From NCBI RefSeq assembly GCF_039538365.1, contig NZ_BAABCA010000005.1:310001-374000 (forward strand): a DNA stretch of 64,000 bases, in the 5' to 3' direction. Origin of the DNA: Postechiella marina. Its GTDB lineage: Bacteria > Bacteroidota > Bacteroidia > Flavobacteriales > Flavobacteriaceae. Under the pieces are notes generated by a model. The model was not told where the DNA came from and ran no database searches. It worked only from the letters and a program-made list of their open reading frames with translations. The first letter of the stretch is position 1; the number at the start of each line of letters is the position of its first letter. The translations under genes and the position numbers were made by a program. This document shows, in pieces, positions 56,062-64,000 of this stretch.

Positions 56062-57657
56062 TTACTTAACTACAGCTTGCAACCTTACTAGTACAACACC
56101 ATGCGAAGGTACTACAGCAGAAAACGCATTTTTATAAACACCAATATTTTTTTGTCTCCATAAATCTCTAACCATTTGCTCTCCTAAAATACCTGCTAGT
56201 TTATAGTTTAAAGTTAATGTTGCTTCGGTTTCTTTTAAATTAAATAAACCTACAGCTTTATCGCCATTTGCTAAGTCTTTTACAACAATATCCATAGTAT
56301 CGTCATGAAAAATTGATTTTCCTGGTATTGCCATAGCATCTTGATGCATTTCTAAAACTTCATGATTAGTAAGCAAGTTTAATGTAAAATCGTTCATAGT
56401 TTCTATAGGGCAACCAATAAGCATTGGCGCAGCCCATAATGTCCATAACGATACATGCGAGTATTGCTCATCTGCAGTTAATCTAGATGGTTGTGGGTGT
56501 CCACCTCTACTATTTACCTCACCAATTACCAACATATCTGGATCTGGAAAATGCCCTGGCGCTCCCCTAAAACCTGTTTCCATCCAAGTTCTATGTGCTT
56601 CCCACTCGTCTCTTATACTTTTATGGCTTCCTTTACCATCCCAACGGTCTTTTAAGTCTCCATAGGTTCTAAAACAATTTACTTCCTTTCCAAATAATTC
56701 GGCATTCTCTAAGGGTGCTGTATTAGACAAGGAATAAATAATATCTCGACCGCTATTCTTTAAAGCCTTTGCCATACGAATGGTACTTGCAGGCTCATTA
56801 GGATTCCAATCGTACTTTAAATAATCTATCCCCCAATCTGCCCATTGTTTAGCATCGTTATCGTCAAAAGTATATTCTGCAACCCGTGTGAATGTTCGTT
56901 TACTTTTTAATTTCTTTTGATTCATAGATTGATTCCAACGACCATCTTCAAAATCTGAAGACCCTCCAATATACCCAGCATAAGTAGTAACCCAAGGTGA
57001 AGAATAAATTCCAACTTTAAGTCCCATACTATGAATTGCTCTACACATACCTTCCATGTCTGGAAATTTTATAGAATCTGATAAAATCGCATGATGTACG
57101 CCTCCTCTATGCGATTGCCACGCATCATCAATATTAACATAAGACCACCCAAAGTTTTTTAAACCTTTATCTACCATCGCTTTTGCAGAAGCAATAACAT
57201 TTTTTTGAGTAACATCTGGTCCCCAACAATTCCAACTATTCCATCCTAAAGGAGGTGTTAAACAAATAGTTTCTCCTACTATAATATCAAACATCTTAGA
57301 AGTTTCCCCTAAATTATTCTTTGCCTTTAAAACCACTTTATGACTCCCTAATTTTTTATCAAGAACAAAACCACTAATAACTCCTGTATTTGGGTTAACT
57401 GTTAACCCCTTTGGCAAATTCTCTACTGCATAAGTAATAGGCCTTTTTCCTGTAGCTGGAATTGTATATAAAAATGGAGAACTAGGACGAACACCAAAAA
57501 CCGATGCCCCATGAATTTTTACTTTTTCTCCTATTTTAGGTGTTAAAATATATTTTCCCTCTTCCTTTTTAGGTTGATATATTTTCGTTTCTATTTTCGA
57601 GCCACAAGACATTAATATTGAAACTAATCCTACTAGTATAATTCCTTTATATTTCAT
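56062..57657 (-). CDS. GH27 alpha-galactosidase with N-terminal Ig-like domain, lipoprotein
   Basis: 531 residues with a lipobox (ILMSC). Residues 40-130 are a putative Ig (He_PIG-like) domain (LPKGLTVNPNTGVISGFVLD). The GH27 barrel starts at TPPLGWNSWNCWG. The nucleophile is in LKYDWN (Asp283) and the acid/base in RTYGDLKDRW (about Asp334). A C-terminal beta domain follows. It removes terminal alpha-galactose by a retaining mechanism, complementary to the inverting GH110. It lies 30 nt after the GH36-like gene. The lipid anchor places it on the periplasmic or surface face. Confidence 0.9.
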   Translation of the reverse strand: MKYKGIILVGLVSILMSCGSKIETKIYQPKKEEGKYILTPKIGEKVKIHGASVFGVRPSSPFLYTIPATGKRPITYAVENLPKGLTVNPNTGVISGFVLDKKLGSHKVVLKAKNNLGETSKMFDIIVGETICLTPPLGWNSWNCWGPDVTQKNVIASAKAMVDKGLKNFGWSYVNIDDAWQSHRGGVHHAILSDSIKFPDMEGMCRAIHSMGLKVGIYSSPWVTTYAGYIGGSSDFEDGRWNQSMNQKKLKSKRTFTRVAEYTFDDNDAKQWADWGIDYLKYDWNPNEPASTIRMAKALKNSGRDIIYSLSNTAPLENAELFGKEVNCFRTYGDLKDRWDGKGSHKSIRDEWEAHRTWMETGFRGAPGHFPDPDMLVIGEVNSRGGHPQPSRLTADEQYSHVSLWTLWAAPMLIGCPIETMNDFTLNLLTNHEVLEMHQDAMAIPGKSIFHDDTMDIVVKDLANGDKAVGLFNLKETEATLTLNYKLAGILGEQMVRDLWRQKNIGVYKNAFSAVVPSHGVVLVRLQAVVK

Positions 57658-57687
57658 TATTATATTTTATAATTATTGAAGATTAAT

Positions 57688-59136
57688 CTAATAAAAATCT
57701 GAAAGTATATTTTTCTCTCCTTTTTCGTATTTCCACAAATACTCTCCTGTTTTCTTTACACATTTGTCTCCCCAATGGTGTGGTAAAACAGACACTAACG
57801 GATAACCCGTTTTACCTTCGTAACCGTTTAAATGCTCTAAAAACTTCTTTTCTGTTATAGCTCCGGTATCATTTCCACCTATATGATCGAGATTAATACC
57901 TCGCCCAGGAGCAGATTTATAACAGATTTCGTAATGTGTTTTTACTCGCCCTTTCCAATTGTAATTATCGTTTAACCAAACATCATTAGTTCTTACAACA
58001 TCGGTATATTTAGTAAAAAAAATATCTGGAACATGAAATTCCATTTCTATATTTTTATCAATTAATTTTGCTGCCTTATAAAGTTCTTTATGAATGTGCA
58101 ACATATCAGATTTTGTGTTATAAGACATATCTATTTTAAACTTCATTACACCCATATTATAAAAACGTGCAATTACTTCGGATGCATAATCAAAAATATC
58201 TGCTTTGGCATTTAACCATTGTATATCGTCTTTTCTAGAAGAATTGGATCCTTGCTTAAAATTCCCCAAAAGCTCTGGGTATTTTTTAGCAGCCATACTG
58301 TTTTTATGAATTTTAGGAAAACCAATCCATAATCCAGGTGTAAAACCTTTTTCGTTGATTAAATCCATTGTTTTTCTAAAATCTGGAAATTTTTTACGAT
58401 CGGGAACCCAAGAACCAAAACCAGAATTAATACTTCCATCAGGAAACATACCCCAACCATGATCTAATGTTAGCTTACCTTTAGGGTAATCGAATTCTAT
58501 AATTTTGTCGATATATCTTTTTACAAAATCATGAGTTAGCAAATGAAAATGCTCTTGTCTTTTGGTAGATTGCTTTTTTTGTTCAGACCAAGTGCAATAC
58601 TCAACATCTGCCCAAAACTTAGGTGTTTCTTTGTAAGGATTAATATTTAACCGCTGCATCATAATACGGTTATATGCTTTCCATGCCTTGTCTCCATTAC
58701 CTACCTCATCTAAATAAATATCTTGACCTTCAGGGATATTTATGCTTAATGTTTCTTTTCCATCAAAACTAAAAATTGAATTTTCGAATCCTAATGTAGT
58801 CATAAATCCAACAAAAACACCTTTAGCATCTATAATTACAGGAGAGCCAGACATACCGCTAGCAGCACAAGTAAATGGGTTTTGGGTAAATGCATGAGAT
58901 TGATAATAGTAATCGTTTCCGCCTTTTTGAGCTGGAGTTCCGTTACTTTGATAGGGGCAAAACAACGGAGCAGTAACTTTAACTTTTACCTGCCTACCAT
59001 CTCCTAAAATTATGTTTTCGCTAAAATAAATGTCTTTATTATCTAAACGATTTAAACCAACAACAGATCCTGATACTCCTGCCATAGCTACACTTCCTAT
59101 ACCTACCTTTTTTATAAAATCTCTTCTGTTATTCAT
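57688..59136 (-). CDS. GH36-like (clan GH-D) glycoside hydrolase with Tat signal
   Basis: 482 residues beginning with a twin-arginine signal (NNRRDFIKKVG). The barrel resembles clan GH-D alpha-galactosidases: KLTLDHGWGMFPDG, GFTPGLWIG, nucleophile in KFKIDMSYN (about Asp336) and acid/base in RTNDVW (about Asp385). Typical GH36 proteins have about 700 residues with a large N-terminal beta-supersandwich; here only about 150 residues precede the barrel. It may define a small GH-D branch. Action on alpha-galactosides is the natural inference, since GH27 lies directly downstream. Confidence 0.7.
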   Translation of the reverse strand: MNNRRDFIKKVGIGSVAMAGVSGSVVGLNRLDNKDIYFSENIILGDGRQVKVKVTAPLFCPYQSNGTPAQKGGNDYYYQSHAFTQNPFTCAASGMSGSPVIIDAKGVFVGFMTTLGFENSIFSFDGKETLSINIPEGQDIYLDEVGNGDKAWKAYNRIMMQRLNINPYKETPKFWADVEYCTWSEQKKQSTKRQEHFHLLTHDFVKRYIDKIIEFDYPKGKLTLDHGWGMFPDGSINSGFGSWVPDRKKFPDFRKTMDLINEKGFTPGLWIGFPKIHKNSMAAKKYPELLGNFKQGSNSSRKDDIQWLNAKADIFDYASEVIARFYNMGVMKFKIDMSYNTKSDMLHIHKELYKAAKLIDKNIEMEFHVPDIFFTKYTDVVRTNDVWLNDNYNWKGRVKTHYEICYKSAPGRGINLDHIGGNDTGAITEKKFLEHLNGYEGKTGYPLVSVLPHHWGDKCVKKTGEYLWKYEKGEKNILSDFY

Positions 59137-59266
59137 GATACCAACAACTTTTAAATATTTTAAAGCTGAAACTACATGATTTAATAAAATAAAGTGTCTT
59201 TGGTAGTTTTTACAATGTATCTAGGCGTCCATTAATAATTTTTAAGTCTGTTTTTAAGCACCTAAC

Positions 59267-60685
59267 TTACTTTTTCTTTTTAGCTCTTTTATCTGCTAAT
59301 TCTGCATTATAATTAGGGTTAGGTGTCATCATTTGCGCACCTACAGATTTTCTCCACTTTTTTAAATCTTTTAGTAAATATTTTACTTTATTAGGGTTAG
59401 ATTCTGAAATGTTTAAAGTCTCGTTAGGATCGGTTTTTAAATTATACAATTCTAGCTTTCCGTCTTCAAAAAACTCGATAAGTTTCCAATCGCCATTACG
59501 AATAGCTCCATAAGGTTTTGTTCTGTGGTAATGCGGATAATGCCAATACAATTTATCTCGCTTTAACTTTGTTTTTTTACCAGTTAATAAAGGCATTATA
59601 CTAAGACCGTCTATATGTTGTTTTGGTTTTAATTTTAAACCTGCCATATCCAAAATGGTAGGATAAAAATCGGTTCCAATAACTTTTTCGTTACAAACTG
59701 CACCTGCTTTTACCTTATTTGGCCATTTTACTAAAAAAGGTTCTCTTGTTCCACCTTCATGCGAAAATCCTTTATAACCTTTTAATCCGTTAGTGGTTTC
59801 ATCATAATTCCCTCCATTATCTCCTGTTAAAATAACGATTGTATTATCGGCTATGCCTAAATTTTCTAACTTTTGCATTAATACACCCACGCTATTATCT
59901 AACTTTTCTACCATTCCAGCTCTAGCAGGATTTAAATACTCATTTTTAGTATTTTTAAATGTTTTGGCCTTCTCTTCATATTTTGAAATCAATGCTTTAG
60001 GCGCCATTATTGGTCCGTGAATCGTGTAGTATGAAAAATATAATAGAAATGGTTTCTCTTTATTAATGGTATCTAGAATAGTAACAGCAGCATCAGTAAG
60101 TTTATCTGTTAAAAAATCGTCTTTCTTACCATTGTCTAAATTAGGCATATCAAAAGGCGAAAAATATTTACCCCTACCTTTTGGAGCACCCCATTCTCTA
60201 CCTGCTATATTAATATCGAAACCATGATTTGTTGGGTAATGCGATTCAAAATCTTCTTGTCCAATAGGCATCAAATGCCATTTTCCTAAAAATACAGTAT
60301 TATAACCTCCTTCTTTTAAGGCCTCTGGTAAAAGTACTTCGTCATGATTCATTTTCATGGTCCAATCTGGTACTTTTAATTTAGCATGCGGATATGGGTG
60401 CCCATCAATCCAATCTGTTAAATGGGTTCTTGCGGGATATTTACCCGTTAATATAGCTGCTCTACTTGGCGAACAGACAGTACAAGCAGCATAACCATTG
60501 GTAAATAACATGCCTTGGCTAGACAGTTTGTCTATATTAGGAGTTTCGTTAAAATTTGCTCCGTAGCAACCAAAATCTCCCCATCCCACATCGTCTACTA
60601 AAAGAAAAACAATATTAGGTTTAACCTCTTGCGAAAACACAAATACCGGGAATAAAAAAGCTAGTTTAATCAGAGACCTTATCAT
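59267..60685 (-). CDS. S1-type formylglycine sulfatase
   Basis: A secreted 472-residue sulfatase with a signal peptide ending near FVFSQ. The formylglycine site is CSPSR (Cys71) in AACTVCSPSRAAILTGKYPARTHLTD-like context. Metal segments are VDDVGWGD and TGDNGGNYDE. It shares the AACxVCSPSRA and TDWI features and the C-terminal LYNLK block with the sulfatase upstream, so the two are paralogues. It lies 12 nt after that gene. The gap of 130 nt to the GH36-like gene could hold a separate promoter for the downstream set. The basic tail (DKRAKKKK) is notable. Confidence 0.9.
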   Translation of the reverse strand: MIRSLIKLAFLFPVFVFSQEVKPNIVFLLVDDVGWGDFGCYGANFNETPNIDKLSSQGMLFTNGYAACTVCSPSRAAILTGKYPARTHLTDWIDGHPYPHAKLKVPDWTMKMNHDEVLLPEALKEGGYNTVFLGKWHLMPIGQEDFESHYPTNHGFDINIAGREWGAPKGRGKYFSPFDMPNLDNGKKDDFLTDKLTDAAVTILDTINKEKPFLLYFSYYTIHGPIMAPKALISKYEEKAKTFKNTKNEYLNPARAGMVEKLDNSVGVLMQKLENLGIADNTIVILTGDNGGNYDETTNGLKGYKGFSHEGGTREPFLVKWPNKVKAGAVCNEKVIGTDFYPTILDMAGLKLKPKQHIDGLSIMPLLTGKKTKLKRDKLYWHYPHYHRTKPYGAIRNGDWKLIEFFEDGKLELYNLKTDPNETLNISESNPNKVKYLLKDLKKWRKSVGAQMMTPNPNYNAELADKRAKKKK

Positions 60686-60697
60686 ATAAAGTTCTGC

Positions 60698-62296
60698 TTA
60701 ATCGTTAGTAACTTTACTTCCCCACCAATTATTTTTAGGATCGAAATCTGGGTTTAAATATTTTTTTCTTTCTTTTTCTCGATTCTTCAATAGTTTTGTA
60801 GCATTCTTTTTAAACACCTCTGCTTCCTTCTGTACATCATATAACGGATCTTTAGTTGGAAATTTAGCATTTACATTTTTTAAATAAGTAAACAACTCTG
60901 CACTAAGCTTTTTAACTCGTTCTGGATTATTACTAGCTACATTATTTTTTTCTGATAAATCTGATTTTAAATTATATAATTCTTCTTTACCATCTTCGTA
61001 ATAATGAATAAGTTTCCAATCGCCACGCCTTATAATTCCTGAGGGATCTCCGCCTTGATTACCATAGTGCGGATAATGCCAGATTAAAGCGCGCTCGCTT
61101 AATTTACCACCAGAAAGCAAAGGCTTTAAACTTACACCATCTTGATGCTCTTGTGGTCTTTGTTCTCCTCCTATTAAATCTAATAATGTTGGATAAAAAT
61201 CGGTTGAAGATACTGGTTCGCTAATAACTTCGCCTTTTGTAACATTTGGTATTTTTAATAGATAAGGCTCTCTAATACCTCCTTCGAATTGGTAACCTTT
61301 ACCACCATTAAGAGGTAAATTTGATGTAGAAAACGAATCGCCTGCAGAAACGCCTCCATTATCTGATGTAAAAATAACAATAGTATTTTCGTCTAACCCC
61401 AATGTTTTTAAAGATTTTAAAACGCTACCTACCGCATCGTCCATGGTTTCTACCAAACCACCATAAACAGGATTATCTTGTACAACGCGCATTGGTAACC
61501 TATTCCGCATTTCGAATCCGTTTTCTGGAATACCCTGTTTTTCAGCCTTTGCTCTATATTTAGACCATTTTTCTTGTGTGGTTTGAATAGGCCCATGCAC
61601 CGCATAAAAAGATAAAAAGGCAAAAACAGGCTGACCTGTTTGGTTTGGATTATTTTTACTTAAAAAGTTAACCGTTTCAGATGCTAAACGCATAGATAGG
61701 TTTTCGCCATCTTTCTTGTTTTCTAATTTAGGGTTGTTAAAAGGTCCGTAATACCCACCACGTGGTCCTCCTGCATCAAACCCGCCTATATTAATATCGA
61801 ATCCATGATCTTCTGGCCACGAACCTTTATCTCCTAAATGCCATTTTCCTGCAAAAAACGTTTTATAACCTTCTTCTTTTAAAGCTTCTGGAAGTGTAAC
61901 AAAATCTTTATTTAAAACATGCTCGTACTCTGCAGGTAATAATTTTGTGTGTCGATTTTTTTCTCGCCATGTCTCGCCAGATCTTGCTCCAATCCAATCT
62001 GTAATACCATGTCTTGCAGGAAATTTACCTGACATAATACTTGCTCTAGACGGACTACAAACTTGACATGCTGCGTAACCATTATCAAAAATTGCCGACT
62101 GACTTGCTAGTTTGTCAATATTTGGTGTTTCGTAATACTTACTACCCGCAAAGCTTAAATCGTGATATCCTAAGTCATCTGCTAGAATAAATAAAACATT
62201 GGGTTTAACTACTTTTTTTTCTTTTGCAACTTCATTTTTACATGAAATTGATAATGCAGCACATATGCATAGTGTTATTGCTAAATAACGTCTCAT
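60698..62296 (-). CDS. S1-type formylglycine sulfatase, lipoprotein
   Basis: 532 residues with a lipobox (LSISC near residue 19). The formylglycine site is CSPSR (Cys80). Metal segments are LADDLGYHD and TSDNGGVSAG. An insert after the active site (about 95-130, DWIGARSGETW onward) and a charged Lys-rich C-terminus distinguish it from its secreted paralogue downstream, suggesting separate positions in the envelope. It follows the next sulfatase by 63 nt. Regiospecificity is unknown. Confidence 0.9.
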   Translation of the reverse strand: MRRYLAITLCICAALSISCKNEVAKEKKVVKPNVLFILADDLGYHDLSFAGSKYYETPNIDKLASQSAIFDNGYAACQVCSPSRASIMSGKFPARHGITDWIGARSGETWREKNRHTKLLPAEYEHVLNKDFVTLPEALKEEGYKTFFAGKWHLGDKGSWPEDHGFDINIGGFDAGGPRGGYYGPFNNPKLENKKDGENLSMRLASETVNFLSKNNPNQTGQPVFAFLSFYAVHGPIQTTQEKWSKYRAKAEKQGIPENGFEMRNRLPMRVVQDNPVYGGLVETMDDAVGSVLKSLKTLGLDENTIVIFTSDNGGVSAGDSFSTSNLPLNGGKGYQFEGGIREPYLLKIPNVTKGEVISEPVSSTDFYPTLLDLIGGEQRPQEHQDGVSLKPLLSGGKLSERALIWHYPHYGNQGGDPSGIIRRGDWKLIHYYEDGKEELYNLKSDLSEKNNVASNNPERVKKLSAELFTYLKNVNAKFPTKDPLYDVQKEAEVFKKNATKLLKNREKERKKYLNPDFDPKNNWWGSKVTND

Positions 62297-62359
62297 TTGG
62301 GTTAGTTTTTTTATGGTTTACTTTTATAATGAAGCAAGATAAACAACTTTATTTAATAC

Positions 62360-63892
62360 TTATAGTTGATGATTACCTGTAAATACTTTACTAAATCGAG
62401 TCTCTTCATATTTTTTGTACAATTCGTCTAATTTATGCTTATACTTCGGATTATTTAGTAGGTTCTCTGCTTCCTTTTCTTCAATATTATCATTTAAATT
62501 AAAAAGAGCTCTTGCTGTACTTGTTCTATCAGACTTGTCTTTTTTATCTACTCTAATTATAAGTTTCCATCCTTTATCAATAATCATAAAATCGTGAGCA
62601 GCCCCACCTTGAACCATTAAATAATCGTGTGTTGAAGCTTTTTTATCATTTTGAAGAATAGGTAATAAATTATAAGAATCTTGCGCTACATTTTGTGTTA
62701 GTTTCTGGTTAGTTATTGCTGCAATGGTTGCCATAATATCCAACCCTAATATTGGTTTTTCGAACTGCTGATTCTTTTTTACTCCATCTGGCCATGTTAC
62801 AATAAATGGCACACGATGTCCGCCTTCGTATGGTTGATTTTTTGCTCCTCTATATATATCACTAACTTGATGCCCAGATTTTCTGGTGTTTTTATCTACC
62901 AATAATCCACCATTGTCTGATGTAAAGATAAACACCGTATTATCGTAAACACCTTGCTTTTTTAGTTCTGCCACCAACATACCCATTTGCACATCTAATT
63001 CTTTTATCATGTCCATGTGTAAAGATGGTGTAGTGCCTTTTATTTTCTTTCCGTTTAATTTATCTGTTGGCGCATGTGGTACGTGTACAGCTTGCGAGCA
63101 ATAATACATAAAAAACGGATCTTTTTTATTAGCATTGTCTGCTATATAAGCTACTGCTTTATTAGCTAAAATTGGTCCAATAGCATGTGGGTCCCAATTA
63201 GAATCTCCTAAACCAACATCTTTATCCAACTTTACATTTACAGTGGCTAAATATTCTGCATCTATAATATCTATTTTAGAATCTTCTTTAAGTTTTAACC
63301 ATTTATTATTCTCGTATAACGCATAGGGTACGTCTTGAATTCCTGCTGGCAAAGTAACACTATAATCGAAACCCAATTGTGTTGGTCCATATAGAATTTT
63401 AGTAATATCGACATCTAAAATAGGCTTTTTACCCTTTTTAGGCTCGTAGATAATATTAGGAACTCCTTTTTTAGCAAAACTTGTACCTATGTGCCATTTA
63501 CCAAAGAAAGCGGTTTTGTAATTAGCCTGTTTCATTAAGCGCCCCAAAGTCATTTGGTCTTCTCTAATTACAGGTTTAGCGTAGCCAGACCAAATACCCC
63601 AAGGGTGTGTACTTCTGTAACAACTATTTCCTGTCATTATTGCATAGCGCGTTGTTGCACACAATGCTGCAGGAGAATGGGCATTTGTAAACATCATGCC
63701 TTGATCTGCTAACTTATCTATGTTTGGTGTTTCTAATATAATATTATTAGAGTGCAATCTTCTGTATTTAGAAATATCTCCAACACCAATATCATCTGCT
63801 AAAACAACAACAATATTTGGGCGTTTATTTTTTTGTGCGATAGACGAAAATCCAATTAATGCAAAAAGCATTACTAAACCATACTTAATCAT
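62360..63892 (-). CDS. S1-type sulfatase with non-canonical CATTR active-site motif
   Basis: A secreted 510-residue sulfatase with a signal peptide ending near FSSIAQ. The fold markers are normal: LADDIGVGD near residue 33, TSDNGG near residue 330 and EGGHRVPFIVTWP after it. The modification site reads CATTR (Cys78), with Thr where the maturation system normally sees Pro or Ala. The codons TGT GCA ACA ACG CGC on the minus strand confirm this. The Cys and Arg are kept, so it may still be matured, but less certainly. Its C-terminus (ETRFSKVFTGNHQL) resembles that of the partial gene upstream. Confidence 0.88.
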   Translation of the reverse strand: MIKYGLVMLFALIGFSSIAQKNKRPNIVVVLADDIGVGDISKYRRLHSNNIILETPNIDKLADQGMMFTNAHSPAALCATTRYAIMTGNSCYRSTHPWGIWSGYAKPVIREDQMTLGRLMKQANYKTAFFGKWHIGTSFAKKGVPNIIYEPKKGKKPILDVDITKILYGPTQLGFDYSVTLPAGIQDVPYALYENNKWLKLKEDSKIDIIDAEYLATVNVKLDKDVGLGDSNWDPHAIGPILANKAVAYIADNANKKDPFFMYYCSQAVHVPHAPTDKLNGKKIKGTTPSLHMDMIKELDVQMGMLVAELKKQGVYDNTVFIFTSDNGGLLVDKNTRKSGHQVSDIYRGAKNQPYEGGHRVPFIVTWPDGVKKNQQFEKPILGLDIMATIAAITNQKLTQNVAQDSYNLLPILQNDKKASTHDYLMVQGGAAHDFMIIDKGWKLIIRVDKKDKSDRTSTARALFNLNDNIEEKEAENLLNNPKYKHKLDELYKKYEETRFSKVFTGNHQL

Positions 63893-63916
63893 AACCTCTT
63901 TTATTTTTAAATATTA

Positions 63917-64000
63917 CTAGTGATTTCCTGTTAAAACACCACTATCTCTTGTTTCACTGTATAAAGCAAGCAGGCTTTTTACCTTTTTGCTATATTTTGG
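63917..64000 (-). CDS. C-terminus of a further sulfatase (partial, cut by the window edge)
   Basis: On the minus strand the frame from 64000 reads PKYSKKVKSLLALYSETRDS and then GVLTGNH before a TAG stop at 63917-63919. This aligns with the end of the next gene downstream (NPKYKHKLDELYKKYEETR ... VFTGNH), which is a sulfatase. The fragment has 27 residues and is followed by that gene after 24 nt, so it is very likely a tandem paralogue and part of the same transcript. The active site is outside the window. Confidence 0.75.
   Translation of the reverse strand, partial: PKYSKKVKSLLALYSETRDSGVLTGNH

Noticed and set aside
57688..59136. Considered as a truncated GH36 pseudogene
   Set aside because: The frame is intact with a complete Tat signal, both putative catalytic Asp residues and a natural stop.
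1..64000. Search for tRNA, rRNA, CRISPR arrays, insertion sequences and phage genes
   Set aside because: No cloverleaf-like segment, regularly spaced repeat, transposase or integrase was recognised on either strand.

Overview
The window is AT-rich DNA from a bacterium that looks like a marine member of the Flavobacteriaceae (Bacteroidota). Supporting signs are two proteins with type IX secretion sorting domains, a one-protein hybrid two-component system, many Bacteroidota-style lipoproteins, A-rich leaders with little Shine-Dalgarno sequence, TAnnTTTG promoter boxes, and 11 S1-type sulfatases. No rRNA, tRNA, CRISPR, phage or insertion sequence was seen.

Left part (1-10600): ordinary chromosome. 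It holds a peroxiredoxin and thioredoxin pair, a beta-lactamase-fold serine hydrolase, an M61 peptidase, a glycosyltransferase, a small XRE regulator with membrane helices, and a compact operon of a BatA-type membrane protein, a dihydroorotase-like protein that lacks its metal ligands, a small membrane protein and an esterase.

Middle (10597-43923): a degradation locus for a sulfated galactan. A minus-strand run of nine closely spaced genes (24306 down to 10597) encodes a sulfatase, a GH110 alpha-1,3-galactosidase, a Tat-exported FAD oxidoreductase, a protein with a flavinylation-like motif, a GH42-like beta-galactosidase, two SGNH esterases and two more sulfatases. Next come another sulfatase, a T9SS protein, a CstA-type transporter, a hybrid two-component sensor/regulator (HTCS), a T9SS protein with carbohydrate-binding-like modules, and a 982-residue beta-propeller protein that is best explained as a GH150-type lambda-carrageenase. 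A Na+/galactose symporter of the SGLT type follows, divergent from a GntR regulator and galM-galK-galT. 

Right part: a short housekeeping interval (44033-48278) separates this from a second catabolic block (48297-64000, all minus strand). That block has a GH2 beta-galactosidase, a GH27 alpha-galactosidase, a GH36-like Tat protein and six complete sulfatases. The C-terminus of a further sulfatase runs off the right edge.

Model (inference): a secreted endo-enzyme cuts the polymer; sulfatases desulfate the oligosaccharides; GH110, GH42-like, GH2, GH27 and GH36-like enzymes release galactose; SGLT imports it; and the Leloir enzymes GalM, GalK and GalT metabolise it. Nothing in the window handles 3,6-anhydrogalactose, so a galactan without anhydro sugar, such as lambda-carrageenan, fits better than kappa/iota-carrageenan, agar or porphyran. 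No SusC/SusD pair is present in the window.
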